A DNA stretch of 64,000 nt, taken from NCBI GenBank assembly GCA_964446835.1, contig CAYUQT010000043.1, positions 17,852 to 81,851 of the forward strand, read 5' to 3'. The notes under the pieces are model-generated. The model worked only from the letters and a program-made list of their open reading frames with translations, did not search any database and had not been told where the DNA came from. The DNA is from CAYUQT01 sp964446835 (GTDB lineage Bacteria; Planctomycetota; Phycisphaerae; UBA1845; JAFGLZ01). A program made the position numbers and the translations under genes. Positions within the stretch are counted from its first letter, which is position 1, and each line of letters starts with the position of its first letter. Shown piece by piece: positions 35,136-44,866 of the stretch.

Positions 35136-36299
35136 ATGATCATCGGTGTTCCCAAGGAAATACTACCTCATGAGAAGCGGGTAGCCGCACTGCCCGACAC
35201 GGTCAGGAAGTACATCGAGATGGGCTTTCAGGTGCTCGTCGAGGCCTCCGCGGGCGTGGGGGTGTTTCATTCGGATCGTGAGTATGCAGAGGCCGGAGCG
35301 GAGATCGTCGACGATCCCAGGGTCCTGTACGGCCGGGCGGACATCATCCTGAAGGTCAAGCAGCCATGTGCCAGCGAGACGCTGGGCGGCAACGAGGCCA
35401 CGATGCTACGGGAAGGAGCCATTCTCATCACGTTCCTGCACCCCGCAGCCCCGACCAGCCACGACATGGTTCGCATTCTGCGAGACAGACGCGTCACCTC
35501 CTTCACGATGGACGGGGTACCGCGAACATCTCGCGCCCAGAAGATGGATGCCCTGACATCCATGAGCACCGTGACGGGCTACAAATCCGTGATCATGGCG
35601 GCCAATCTTCTGCCGAGGTTCGTCCCGATGATCGGAACAGCCATTGGCGTGATCAAGCCGGCGAAGGTACTGGTGATCGGTACAGGGGTCGTGGGCCTCC
35701 AGGCGGTCGCCACCGCCAAACGACTCAGCGCCCTCGTACGAGCCGTGGACATCCGTGAGGAGGCTCGTAAGGAAGCAGGAAGTCTCAAGGGCACAGAGGT
35801 GGTGGGATTCGAGGTTCCACGTGAACTGGCGATTGGAGAAGGCGGCTATGCTAAGGCTCTGCCCCCTGAATGGATCCTGAAAGAAAGGGAGACTCTGGGC
35901 CCGGCAGTACAGGATTCCGACATCGTCATCCTGAGCGCGCTGGTTCCGGGCGAGGTGGCACCGGTTCTGGTGACGGAGGACATGGTCCGCGGCATGCGGC
36001 CAGGGTCGGTCATCGTGGACGTCTCGGTCGATCAGGGTGGCAATTGCGCACTCACTCAACCGGGTTCGGACATCACGCAGTTCGGCGTGAGCCTCTGCGG
36101 CACGGCGAATATCCCCGGATCGATGGCCGTCCACGCAAGCTGGCTGTATGCCAACAACCTGCTTCACTACGTCGAGAACCTGTTCAAGCGTGGCATCAAT
36201 ACCCCCGATCTGGACGACGAGATCGTGAGACACACCCTCGTGACCCATCAGGGCAAGCTTCTTCACGAAGGGGCGATCAAAGCGATGAAGGAAGCCTGA
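35136..36299 (+). CDS. pntAA: NAD(P) transhydrogenase alpha subunit, NAD(H)-binding part
   Basis: A 387-residue soluble subunit that binds NAD(H) in the proton-translocating transhydrogenase, which transfers hydride between NADH and NADP+ at the cost of the proton gradient. It shares the alanine dehydrogenase/PNT fold: MIIGVPKEILPHEKRVAALP at the N-terminus, RAQKMDALTSMS (the conserved Q and D region), VLVIGTGVVGLQAVATAKRL as dinucleotide site, and SVIVDVSVDQGGN. The RQD loop and GxGxxG-type site distinguish it from amino-acid dehydrogenases together with the gene order. It is followed by pntAB and pntB at close spacing. Confidence 0.93.
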   Translation: MIIGVPKEILPHEKRVAALPDTVRKYIEMGFQVLVEASAGVGVFHSDREYAEAGAEIVDDPRVLYGRADIILKVKQPCASETLGGNEATMLREGAILITFLHPAAPTSHDMVRILRDRRVTSFTMDGVPRTSRAQKMDALTSMSTVTGYKSVIMAANLLPRFVPMIGTAIGVIKPAKVLVIGTGVVGLQAVATAKRLSALVRAVDIREEARKEAGSLKGTEVVGFEVPRELAIGEGGYAKALPPEWILKERETLGPAVQDSDIVILSALVPGEVAPVLVTEDMVRGMRPGSVIVDVSVDQGGNCALTQPGSDITQFGVSLCGTANIPGSMAVHASWLYANNLLHYVENLFKRGINTPDLDDEIVRHTLVTHQGKLLHEGAIKAMKEA

Positions 36300-36333
36300 A
36301 TCGAGAACTGCAGGACTCTCGGAATCCGAAACC

Positions 36334-36624
36334 ATGGTCGACATTCTCATTATGGTCGCCGTTTTCGCCTTCTCCTTCTTGATCGGGCATCTGCTGATAT
36401 CGAGAGTGCCCCAGATGTTGCACACGCCCCTGATGTCGATGACGAATGCCATCTCGGCCGTAATCGTCATTGGTGCGCTGCTGCTGTTCACCCTTGAGAC
36501 GAATGTCCTTGGGAAGATAATGGGAGGCATCGCGATCATCACGGCCTCGTTCAATCTGGTCGGCGGATTCGTTATTACCGACCGGATGCTGGGAATGTTC
36601 AAGAAGAAGGATTCCGCGGGATAG
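36334..36624 (+). CDS. pntAB: NAD(P) transhydrogenase alpha subunit, membrane part
   Basis: A 96-residue membrane subunit with three hydrophobic segments: VDILIMVAVFAFSFLIGHLLI, a middle helix in SAVIVIGALLLF, and IIITASFNLVGGFVITDRML-like C-terminal helix. The central HTPLMSMTNAISA motif is diagnostic for PntAB-type domains, and GGFVITDRML ends the protein as in relatives. It forms the proton channel with PntB. Split alpha subunits of this type occur in Rhodospirillum and many other bacteria. Confidence 0.93.
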   Translation: MVDILIMVAVFAFSFLIGHLLISRVPQMLHTPLMSMTNAISAVIVIGALLLFTLETNVLGKIMGGIAIITASFNLVGGFVITDRMLGMFKKKDSAG

Positions 36625-36713
36625 GCTGCGCCGAGATGGGTCGCCCCGTCAAGGAGGCGGCATCGCGCAGTTGGGACATACGGCTGACAGCAGGTTGTGG
36701 CATCGGAGCCCCC

Positions 36714-38168
36714 ATGTACTACTCGTGGCACCTTCTAGCAGATCTGGCCATCATCCTGTTGCTCCTCCTGGGCGTGTGGCGCTTTCGTACCCCCCGAGGT
36801 GCCAGGACGGGCAACATCATCAGCGCGGTGGCGCTCCTGTGCGCAGTTGTCGCCGTGCTGATTCGTCATCCCGTATGCCGTTACGAGCTTCCCATTGTGT
36901 TGTCGGCGGGCGCGATGGGCACCGTGGCCGGTTGGGTTGTGGCCGTTCGCGTAAACATGATCCAGATTCCGGCGATGGTTGCCTTTCAGCATGGAGCCGG
37001 TGGTATCGCGGCCTTGCTCGTTTCCTTCGTTGAACTCACTCGACAGACACAGGCGCCGATGGCTCTCACGGGAGAAGTGTCCGGCATTCTCGGCCTGATC
37101 ATCGGGGCCGCAACATTCAGCGGCAGCATGATCGCCAGCGGCAAACTGGCGAACCGCCTGAAGCAAACCCCGACCGTCCTGCCTCAACACAATGCGCTGC
37201 TGACGGCGGTCGCCGCCGCCATTGTGGTGGCAGGAATCGTCGTGGTGAAAGGACAGTTCGGTCGCATCGACCTGTACCTTCTGATAGCCCTGATCTGCCT
37301 GTCGTGCCTGCTGGGCCTCGTGTTTTCGATTCGTATCGGCGGGGCCGATATGCCGGTGTTGATCTCATTTCTGAACGCCACCGCCGGACTGGCCGCGGCG
37401 TTCTGCGGCGTTGCCATTCAGAACCGGCTTCTCATTGCGTGCGGTGCGACGGTGGCCGCATCAGGTTCCATTCTCACCCAGGTGATGTGTCGGGGGATGA
37501 ACCGACATCTGACAGGGCTTTTCCTGGGCATTCGACTTCGGAGCCAGGGCGATACGGCTGGGATCCACCCGGACAGGAACGTTGAATCCCAACAAGAGTC
37601 CAAGTCCGTGACGCCAAGGCCAGAGGCTGAAACAGCCGACGGTGCCAGGAAGATGGACCCCCTATCTCAAGCGATCGAGGTGGCGAAGAGTGCGAAGACA
37701 GTCGTAGTCATCCCCGGCTACGGCATGGCGCTTTCGGAAGCCCAGTTTGCCGTCGTACAGCTTGCCGAGAAGCTGATCGCAGGAGGCAAGGACGTCCGAT
37801 TCGCCATCCATCCCGTCGCGGGCCGCATGCCCGGCCACATGCATGTCGTACTCGCCGAAGCGGAGGTCGATTACAGCAGGCTGTACGAGATGGATCAGAT
37901 CAATTCCGAATTCTGCAATACCGATCTCGCACTGGTGGTCGGCGCATGTGACGTGGTGAACCCGGCAGCGATTGGTGCAACGGGAACCCCCATTTCCGGA
38001 ATGCCGATACTGAACGTCCACGAGGCGAAGCACGTCGTGGTCTGCAACCTGGACGAGAAACCTGGATACTCCGGCGTCGAGAACCCGCTCTACAGGAACC
38101 CCAAGACCATTCTTCTGCTCGGCGATGCAAAGGACAATGTGGGCCGTCTGTTGCAGGGCGTGGACTAG
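36714..38168 (+). CDS. pntB: NAD(P) transhydrogenase beta subunit
   Basis: A 484-residue subunit with an N-terminal membrane domain (about eight helices to residue 270) and a C-terminal NADP(H)-binding domain. Diagnostic segments are VVIPGYGMALSEAQ, FAIHPVAGRMPGHMHVVLAEA, YEMDQINSEF, DLALVVGACDVVNPAA and GYSGVENPLY. Between the two domains lies a hydrophilic linker (about 285-325). ATG 36714 with GGAG upstream begins directly at the first helix (YSWHLLADLAIILLLLLG). An in-frame ATG at 36636 would add 26 polar residues not expected in the family. It is the last gene of the pnt unit. Confidence 0.93.
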   Translation: MYYSWHLLADLAIILLLLLGVWRFRTPRGARTGNIISAVALLCAVVAVLIRHPVCRYELPIVLSAGAMGTVAGWVVAVRVNMIQIPAMVAFQHGAGGIAALLVSFVELTRQTQAPMALTGEVSGILGLIIGAATFSGSMIASGKLANRLKQTPTVLPQHNALLTAVAAAIVVAGIVVVKGQFGRIDLYLLIALICLSCLLGLVFSIRIGGADMPVLISFLNATAGLAAAFCGVAIQNRLLIACGATVAASGSILTQVMCRGMNRHLTGLFLGIRLRSQGDTAGIHPDRNVESQQESKSVTPRPEAETADGARKMDPLSQAIEVAKSAKTVVVIPGYGMALSEAQFAVVQLAEKLIAGGKDVRFAIHPVAGRMPGHMHVVLAEAEVDYSRLYEMDQINSEFCNTDLALVVGACDVVNPAAIGATGTPISGMPILNVHEAKHVVVCNLDEKPGYSGVENPLYRNPKTILLLGDAKDNVGRLLQGVD

Positions 38169-38564
38169 ATCGCAGCAGGTCTGCTCGTCGGGATGGACTT
38201 CTCGAATTCGCATTCCTGTTCCATACACCGGACCATCGCCGCACGATGGACGGACGCGGTTCCCGATGCCCCGCCCCGTGGCAGAGCGCTGTGGTCTTCA
38301 CGGGTGCACGTCGTGTGCCGAGTCAGGCTCGGTACAACGCCGCGGCGACCCTTCAATGGGAAACCGAAGTCTGAATTGCCCCTGCGCGCTCTTGAGACTT
38401 TCCAAGCGGATCCGAAAACGCGATCGTTCGCACCGAGGAAGCTGGCCAGGAGATCAATCCGCCACGGTCGGCCGCAAATTCGCACATGACAATACGCCGT
38501 CATGCTGCGACAATGTGCCTGAGATTTATCTCTTGCGGGCCGATGTGGATTCACAGGAGCGATG
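38169..38564. other. Intergenic stretch without recognised gene
   Basis: About 400 bases after pntB contain several overlapping short open frames in different registers, none with a recognisable protein pattern. No clear terminator or promoter was found apart from an AGGAG site at 38555-38559 serving the next gene. Confidence 0.5.
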
Positions 38565-39764
38565 ATGACCCTCTCTCGCACCATGCGTCTGGTGATTTCC
38601 CTCGGGGCACAGAGGCTTCAATTGAGGCGATGCACCGGTTCAGGCCCCGCTGCGAAGAGATGGGGCGTCGGGTTGCCGGGCGGAAGCTGGATGCTCTGGA
38701 CAAGCCTGGTTCTGGGGACGCTTCCTCCCCTCATGACAGAGCTACGTGGCTCGGAGCAAGATTCTGCCCCGACAGCGCAAGCGAAAACTGCACGGGTGGT
38801 GAGGCTGGCGGGGAACCCGATCATCCGTCCCTCCATGCTCGCGGGTTCCGACGGCGACAACATCAACGGACCCTCGGTGATCCGGGTGCCGGCTTGGGTG
38901 AGAGACCCTCTGGGCAAGTACTACCTCTACTTCGGTCATCACCGCGGGAAGTACATTCGCATGGCCTATTCGGACGGCATTGAGGGGCCGTACAAGGTGT
39001 ATGGAAAGGGCGTCCTTCAGATGGCCGAGCAGCGGCTGCTGCGCGGGCACATCGCGTCACCCGATGTGATCGTCGACGATCGGAACCGCGAAATCCTGCT
39101 CTACTACCATGGTGCCGTTTCAAAGGAAGCCAAGGGTGCCCGGTTCGACGAGCAACCCGGCCAGGTGACGACAGTGGCCGTCTCTGGCGATGGGGTCCAC
39201 TTCAAGCCGCTGGACATCATCGTGGGCCCTGCCTACATACGGATGTTCCAATACAGGGACTGTTGGTACGCCCTGAGCGGCGCCGGACGGGTCTTTCGCG
39301 CTCGAAATCTGAAAGCACCCTTCGAGATGGGCCACGAGGTCATTGACAGAAAGGCCGTCTACGGTCTTTACCCACAGAGCCCGGGAGACACCTCCGGAAC
39401 CACCAAGCCCTGGAGTGGCCGGGAGGCCTTTCGGATTCGCCACGGCGCCGTTGATGTCAACGGCAGCGAAATGGTGATCTACTTCACCTGTGTGGGACAT
39501 CGCCCCGAACGAATCTACCGTACAACATGCCGTCTGGAAGGCGATTGGACGAGCTGGAAGGCCGAACCGAAGATGCAGGAGGTCCTTCGTCCGGAGGAGC
39601 CATGGGAGGGAGCCGCTCTGCCCCTGGACTTCTCCCGCGGCGGCCCTTCGCCCGGGCCGGAGAATGCCCTCCGCGATCCCTGCATCTTCAAGGAACGGAA
39701 CAAGACCTACCTCCTGTACTCGGTGATGGGCGAACATGGTATTGCCATCGCCCGGTTGGAGTAG
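38565..39764 (+). CDS. Secreted GH43-like five-bladed beta-propeller protein
   Basis: A 399-residue exported protein of the GH43/GH32-like five-bladed propeller type. Markers are GPSVIRVPAWV, YYLYFGHHRGKYIRMAYSDG, SPDVIVDDRNREILLYYHG, and ALRDPCIFKERNKTYLLYSV near the C-terminus, where the acidic residues of R-D-P-C resemble a catalytic blade signature (R/S-D-P-x). The hydrophobic signal core lies unusually late (SWMLWTSLVLGTLPPLM, about 41-57), so a later start is conceivable. ATG 38565 has AGGAG five bases upstream, while ATG 38562 is too close to it. It opens the sulfatase cluster and could remove a sugar exposed by desulfation. The specificity is unknown. Confidence 0.7.
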   Translation: MTLSRTMRLVISLGAQRLQLRRCTGSGPAAKRWGVGLPGGSWMLWTSLVLGTLPPLMTELRGSEQDSAPTAQAKTARVVRLAGNPIIRPSMLAGSDGDNINGPSVIRVPAWVRDPLGKYYLYFGHHRGKYIRMAYSDGIEGPYKVYGKGVLQMAEQRLLRGHIASPDVIVDDRNREILLYYHGAVSKEAKGARFDEQPGQVTTVAVSGDGVHFKPLDIIVGPAYIRMFQYRDCWYALSGAGRVFRARNLKAPFEMGHEVIDRKAVYGLYPQSPGDTSGTTKPWSGREAFRIRHGAVDVNGSEMVIYFTCVGHRPERIYRTTCRLEGDWTSWKAEPKMQEVLRPEEPWEGAALPLDFSRGGPSPGPENALRDPCIFKERNKTYLLYSVMGEHGIAIARLE

Positions 39765-40099
39765 GCCTTCCGCCGGCACTGCCGGTTGGTATTTTGCCCA
39801 TGGCATCGGCTTCCGAGGCCACGGAAGAGCGGCGGCCACATCTGAATGTGGGCGGTGCGTTTTGTTCTCTTGAATACAACGGAAATATCAGACGCCGACC
39901 CACGTTAAGCCCAGTATTGCCTCGGAGTGCATAGTGCGGGAATTTCTGCGCGTCTGAGGAAGCCACATCGCGTCCGCAGAACCGGGAGCATCGACATCGA
40001 CAACAGCAGCGACGGCGTTTCCGGTTCGGTAGATGCTGGAGGCGATCTCACGCAACGGGCATGGGAATGGGGGTAGCGGTCCTTACAGGAGACAGTCGC
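39765..40099. other. Intergenic stretch with a small hairpin
   Basis: CCACAT-CTGA-ATGTGG (39836-39851) forms a six-base stem followed by a T-rich run about eight bases later, a possible weak terminator after the propeller gene. No gene was recognised. Confidence 0.3.
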
Positions 40100-41524
40100 A
40101 TGGGTACGGCGAATTCGCGCGGGACTGAGTTTGGGCGAATCGAATCGCTGAATCGGCGGAACTTCCTGAACCTGGCGCTGTCCGGGGCGGCGGCGATGAC
40201 GCTGGGAAGACAGCGGATTGTCACAGCAGCCGAATCGCCAAGCGGCCGGCCGCCCAATATTCTGCTGATCGTTGCCGATGACCAGGGCTATGCCGAAACG
40301 GGCGCACAGGGCAGCAAGGACATCCCGACCCCGAACATCGACTCGATCGCGAGGAATGGTGTCCGCTTTACCAATGGCTACGTCTCGTGTCCGGTGTGCA
40401 GCCCGACCCGCGCAGGCCTGATGACCGGCCGCTATCAGCAGCGTTTCGGCCACGAGTTCAACCCCGGCCCCGCCGAACAGGCGGAAGCGAATTTCGGCCT
40501 GCCCCTGAGCGAGGTGACGATTGCCAACCGGCTGAAATCGCTGGGCTACACGACCGGCATGTTCGGCAAGTGGCACCTGGGATACAAGCCGGAGTACCAC
40601 CCGCAGAAACGGGGCTTCGATGAGTTCTACGGATTCCTGGCCGGCTCGCACCCGTATCTTCCCACCCAGAGTCGCAAGGGAGGAGACATCCTGCGCGGTA
40701 CCGAGCCGGTGGATGCCCCCCCCTACCTCACCGAGGCCTTCGCCCGTGAGGCCGCTGGGTTCATCCAGCGGCACGACAAGAAGCCCTTCTTTGTCTACCT
40801 GCCATTCAACGCCGTCCACGCGCCGCTTCAGGCGACGGAGAAATACCTGTCGCGATTCGGCAACATCGGCGACCCGAAACGCCGCACGTTCGCCGCGATG
40901 CAGTCGGCCATGGACGACGCCATCGGACTGGTACTCACCCAGCTCCGACAGGCCGGACTGGAAGACAACACGCTGATCTTCTACATCAGTGACAACGGCG
41001 GCCCCACGGCGCAGACCAGTTCACGCAATGACCCGTTGCGTGGTTTCAAGGGACAGGTGCTCGAAGGCGGCATCCGTATACCGTTCATGATGCAGTGGAA
41101 GGGGCACCTGCCCGCCGGAAAGACCTGTGACCAGCCGGTGATCTCACTGGACATCCATCCGACCGCCGTTGCCGCGGCCGGCGGGAAGCTCGGCCCCGAA
41201 GCCAAGCTCGATGGCGTGAACCTCATTCCGTATCTGGCCGGGCAGAACAAGCAAGCCCCGCACGACCGGCTCTTCTGGCGGTTCGGGCAGCAATGGGCCG
41301 TCCGAATGGGCCAATGGAAGCTGGAGGCACAGGGCCCGGCGGGTCCGGAACTGTATAACCTGGCGGAAGACGTCGGCGAGAAGGATAATCTGGCCTCGAA
41401 GCAGCCCGACAAGGTCAAGGAGTTGCAGGCCGCCTACGATGCGTGGAACTCGCAGTTGGCCCAGCCGCTCTGGCGGCAAGGAGGACGTGGCGGTCGCGCC
41501 GGGGGACGTCGCCGGCAGGGCTGA
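40100..41524 (+). CDS. Tat-exported sulfatase
   Basis: A 474-residue type I sulfatase. Twin-arginine signal NRRNFLNLALSGAAAMTLG, metal-site segment LLIVADDQGYAE, signature CSPTRAGLMTGRY with the formylglycine precursor Cys100, GMFGKWHLG and YISDNGGPT. These fit arylsulfatase/N-acetylgalactosamine-sulfatase-type S1 enzymes. AGGAG precedes ATG 40100; an upstream ATG at 40061 lacks a comparable site. The C-terminus is a basic glycine/arginine tail (GGRGGRAGGRRRQG), which could contact polyanionic glycans. It is the first of three consecutive sulfatase genes, with a gap of 68 bases to the next. Confidence 0.92.
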   Translation: MGTANSRGTEFGRIESLNRRNFLNLALSGAAAMTLGRQRIVTAAESPSGRPPNILLIVADDQGYAETGAQGSKDIPTPNIDSIARNGVRFTNGYVSCPVCSPTRAGLMTGRYQQRFGHEFNPGPAEQAEANFGLPLSEVTIANRLKSLGYTTGMFGKWHLGYKPEYHPQKRGFDEFYGFLAGSHPYLPTQSRKGGDILRGTEPVDAPPYLTEAFAREAAGFIQRHDKKPFFVYLPFNAVHAPLQATEKYLSRFGNIGDPKRRTFAAMQSAMDDAIGLVLTQLRQAGLEDNTLIFYISDNGGPTAQTSSRNDPLRGFKGQVLEGGIRIPFMMQWKGHLPAGKTCDQPVISLDIHPTAVAAAGGKLGPEAKLDGVNLIPYLAGQNKQAPHDRLFWRFGQQWAVRMGQWKLEAQGPAGPELYNLAEDVGEKDNLASKQPDKVKELQAAYDAWNSQLAQPLWRQGGRGGRAGGRRRQG

Positions 41525-41592
41525 AACGCATATCTCAACAGACGTCCGCCGACGAGGTGTCCGTCGAAGCTGATGTGCTGGAGGTTTGACTC

Positions 41593-43026
41593 ATGCGGAT
41601 GATTCTCGTTTCGATCGTCGCGGCCGTGATTCTGTGGCAGGGAAGCGTCGCGACGTCTGCCGAAGCCACCGCCGCAAGCCCGCGACGCCCCAACGTAGTG
41701 ATCATCCTGGCCGATGATCTGGGCTATGGCGACCTTGGCTGTTACGGCCACCCGACCATTCGCACGCCGAATCTCGACCGCATGGCCGCCGAGGGCATGC
41801 GATTCACCGACTTCTACGCCGCCGCTGAGGTCTGCACACCGAGCCGGGCCGCCTTGCTCACCGGGCGCTATCCGATCCGCAGCGGCATGTGCCACGACCG
41901 GTTCCGGGTCCTGCGGCGACAGTCGGCCGGGGGACTGCCGGCCAGTGAGATCACGCTGGCCCAGGCACTCAAGACACAAGGCTATGCCACCGCGTGCATC
42001 GGCAAATGGCACCTCGGCAACTACGCCAACAATCCGGCTCACCACCCGCGAAGGCACGGATTCGACTACTACTTCGGCCTGCCGCACTCGAACGACATGA
42101 ACCCCACGGCTGCGATGTTGAAGGGCGGACACAATCGCATCGAAATGCGTGCGGAATGGTGGGCCGCCCCGCTGTACCGGAATGAAGACCTGATCGAATG
42201 CCCCGCCGACCAGACGACGCTCACCCGCCGCTATACGGAGGAGGCAACTCGCTTCATCCGCGAACACAAGAACGGCCCGTTCCTGGTGTACTTCCCGCAC
42301 ACCTTCCCGCATGTGCCTCTGTTTGCCTCGGATCAGTTCAATCGAAAGAGCCGCCGCGGACTTTACGGTGATGTGGTCGAGGAACTCGACTGGAGCGTCG
42401 GACAGGTGATCGATACCCTCCGCCGCGAGGGGCTGGCCGACAATACCTTCGTCTTCTTCACCAGCGATAACGGCCCGTGGCTGATCATGGGTGAGGCGGG
42501 CGGTTCGGCGGGCCTGTTGCGCGACGGCAAGGGATCGACGTGGGAAGGTGGCATGCGCGAACCGGGCATCGCCTGGTGGCCGGGCCGCATCCGGGCCGGC
42601 GCCGTCAACACCGAACTGGCCTGCACGATGGACCTGTTCACCACGTGCGTCAAGCTCGCCGGCTGCGAGGTTCCCCAGGATCGTGTGATCGACGGCGTGG
42701 ACATGTCGCCGCTGCTGTTCGGCACCGGTCCGAGCCTGCGTGAGGCCTTCCTGTACTATCGCGGCACGCAGCTCTTCGCGGCACGGAAGGGCATGTTCAA
42801 GGCACACTTCATGACGCAACCGGCCTACGCCGGAGGACAGGCCACACAACATGACCCGCCGCTGCTGTACCACCTCGGTCGCGACCCCGGTGAGCAGTTC
42901 AATCTGGCCGGGAGGCACGCCGACGTGGTGGCCGACATCGCCCAAGTGGTCAAGGAGCATCGTGACAAGCTGGTTCCCGGAAAGACACAGTTGGAGGATA
43001 CGGCCAAGGAATCCAAGGCCCAATGA
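41593..43026 (+). CDS. Secreted arylsulfatase A-like sulfatase
   Basis: A 477-residue type I sulfatase exported by a Sec signal (MRMILVSIVAAVILWQGSVA). It carries VVIILADDLGYGDLGCYGH, the signature CTPSRAALLTGRYP with Cys81, CIGKWHLGN and FTSDNGPWL, which is the arylsulfatase A type pattern. GGAGGT is eight bases upstream of the ATG. It differs from the preceding sulfatase in export route (Sec, not Tat), so the two are unlikely to be recent duplicates. It probably removes a different sulfate ester of the same glycan. Confidence 0.93.
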   Translation: MRMILVSIVAAVILWQGSVATSAEATAASPRRPNVVIILADDLGYGDLGCYGHPTIRTPNLDRMAAEGMRFTDFYAAAEVCTPSRAALLTGRYPIRSGMCHDRFRVLRRQSAGGLPASEITLAQALKTQGYATACIGKWHLGNYANNPAHHPRRHGFDYYFGLPHSNDMNPTAAMLKGGHNRIEMRAEWWAAPLYRNEDLIECPADQTTLTRRYTEEATRFIREHKNGPFLVYFPHTFPHVPLFASDQFNRKSRRGLYGDVVEELDWSVGQVIDTLRREGLADNTFVFFTSDNGPWLIMGEAGGSAGLLRDGKGSTWEGGMREPGIAWWPGRIRAGAVNTELACTMDLFTTCVKLAGCEVPQDRVIDGVDMSPLLFGTGPSLREAFLYYRGTQLFAARKGMFKAHFMTQPAYAGGQATQHDPPLLYHLGRDPGEQFNLAGRHADVVADIAQVVKEHRDKLVPGKTQLEDTAKESKAQ

Positions 43027-43126
43027 GCCCTCGCACCCCATAGCGAAAGCGAAATCCGAGGTTTCACCGGCGCGATGAAACCCTGGACGGACTGGCGATC
43101 CGATCTGCCATGCTGGAGGATATCCG

Positions 43127-44686
43127 ATGAACACAGTTCCAAGACTCGTCGTGACGATGACCCTCGCCGTGTTTACCCAGATCGCTCATGCCGAGGCCAC
43201 CAAGCCGCCGGACACTCGGAAGATGAACATCTTGTTCCTCGCCGTGGATGATCTGCGGCCGCAGTTGGGCTGCTACGGCGTGCCGGACATCCGAACTCCG
43301 CACATGGACAAGCTGGCGTCGGAGGGACTGCTGTTTACGCGGGCCTATTGCCAACAGGCCGTGTGCTCGCCGTCCCGAACGTCGCTGCTCACAGGGCGGC
43401 GGCCGGACACGACAAAGGTGTACGATCTGGTCAAGCACTTCCGCGATACGATTCCGGATGTGGTCACCCTGCCCCAGCATTTCAAGGAGAACGGCTGGTT
43501 CTGCCAATCCTTCGGCAAGATCTACCACGGTGGCCTCGACGATCCGAAGTCATGGAGCGCCCCCTCCATGTTTGCCGGTGCTGTCGTGCGTCTCCGGCAG
43601 CCCGTCGGAGGGGCCCACCTGGCCATGGTCGATCTCGACTTCTTTGCCGAAGGCGGGGCGATGCAGCCCCTGTCGGATGCCCCGTCGACCTCAGTGCTGC
43701 TGGCGGCTGCCGAGGGCAGGCCCGCCCTGAACTACGCCCGCCAGATGGCCAACCGTGCCAACAAGCCGCCGTGGTCTTCACCCGACGTAGCCGACAACGA
43801 GCTGGTCGACGGCAAGACGGCTGACGCCGCCATCGAGGTGATGCGGCAGGTCAAGGACAAGCCCTTCTTCCTGGCCGTGGGGTTCCGCAAGCCGCACCTG
43901 TCGTTCGATGCACCCAAGCGATACTACGAGGGCTACGACGTCGAGAAGATGCGTCTGGCCCCCAACCCGGATCCGCCCAGGGATGTCTTTCGCCCCGCCA
44001 TGAGTTCCTGGGGCGAGTTGCGAAGCTACAAGGGCATGCCGAAGCAGGGGCCGGTGCCCGATCCGATCGCGCGGGAGCTGATTCGCGGCTACTACGCCGC
44101 CACGAGTTATACCGACGCACAGATCGGGCGCGTGCTGGCCGAACTGGAGAAACTCGGCCTGCGAGAGCGAACCGTCGTCATCCTCTGGGGCGATCACGGC
44201 TGGCAATTGGGCGAGCACGGCATGTGGTGCAAGCATACCAACTTCGAAACCTCCACACGCTCGATGCTGATGATCTCCGTGCCGAATCAGCAGGCGCGAG
44301 GTCAGAAGACGGATGCCCTGGTCGAGTTTGTCGACATCTATCCGACGCTCTGCGAGCTGGCCGGCCTTCCGCCGACGCCCGGCCTTGAAGGCACGAGCTT
44401 CGCCCCGCTGGTGCAGGACCCCAAGCGACCGTGGAAGAAGGCTGCCTTCAGCCAGTATCCGCGACCCGGCCTGATGGGGTATGCCATGCGGACCGATCGC
44501 TACCGCTATGTGGAATGGGTTGACGGCTCCAAACGCACGGCGCAGGGTCGTGAACTCTACGATCATCAGAATGATCCGGGGGAGAACATGAATCTTGCCG
44601 GCCGTCCGGAACAGGCTGAAACCGTGAAGACCCTGGGCGAGGCACTGAAAGCAGGATGGAAGGCTGCTGGGCCCCCGACGCCGTAA
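43127..44686 (+). CDS. Iduronate-2-sulfatase-like secreted sulfatase
   Basis: A 519-residue type I sulfatase of the iduronate-2-sulfatase-like branch. Sec signal (RLVVTMTLAVFTQIAHAEA), then NILFLAVDDLRPQLGCYG, signature CSPSRTSLLTGRRPDTTKVY with Cys80, FGKIYHGGLDD, VGFRKPHLSFDAPKRYY and LWGDHGWQLGEHGMWCKHTN. The GWQLGEHGMW segment and the KPHLSFDAP block are characteristic of this branch. GGAGG is upstream of the ATG. It is the third sulfatase in the run and suggests uronate-type or related sulfated substrates. Confidence 0.92.
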   Translation: MNTVPRLVVTMTLAVFTQIAHAEATKPPDTRKMNILFLAVDDLRPQLGCYGVPDIRTPHMDKLASEGLLFTRAYCQQAVCSPSRTSLLTGRRPDTTKVYDLVKHFRDTIPDVVTLPQHFKENGWFCQSFGKIYHGGLDDPKSWSAPSMFAGAVVRLRQPVGGAHLAMVDLDFFAEGGAMQPLSDAPSTSVLLAAAEGRPALNYARQMANRANKPPWSSPDVADNELVDGKTADAAIEVMRQVKDKPFFLAVGFRKPHLSFDAPKRYYEGYDVEKMRLAPNPDPPRDVFRPAMSSWGELRSYKGMPKQGPVPDPIARELIRGYYAATSYTDAQIGRVLAELEKLGLRERTVVILWGDHGWQLGEHGMWCKHTNFETSTRSMLMISVPNQQARGQKTDALVEFVDIYPTLCELAGLPPTPGLEGTSFAPLVQDPKRPWKKAAFSQYPRPGLMGYAMRTDRYRYVEWVDGSKRTAQGRELYDHQNDPGENMNLAGRPEQAETVKTLGEALKAGWKAAGPPTP

Positions 44687-44802
44687 CCAACGAGAGACGG
44701 GATGCGGGCCAATTCGATCGCGCGGATTGGACCGTATCTGGCCTGCGAATGGTGCGATTTCCCGCCGCATTGATGAGAGTGTCCGGGACGGACGGACCTG
44801 GG

Positions 44803-44808
44803 TATGAT
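44803..44808 (+). promoter_or_regulatory. -10-like box before the PQQ-type propeller gene
   Basis: TATGAT lies about 60 bases before the ATG at 44867 in a 180-base gap after the third sulfatase. No clear -35 box is seen. Confidence 0.3.
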
Positions 44809-44866
44809 AGTTTGTCATATCCTTCGGTGTGGACCAAACGAGGCACATCACATAAGGGAGCGCCCC

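Noticed and set aside
35406..36731. A 441-codon minus-strand frame
   Set aside because: Antisense to pntAA and pntAB, whose identity is certain.
38125..38565. Overlapping short frames after pntB
   Set aside because: Several registers are open at once, none with a ribosome site or protein-like pattern.
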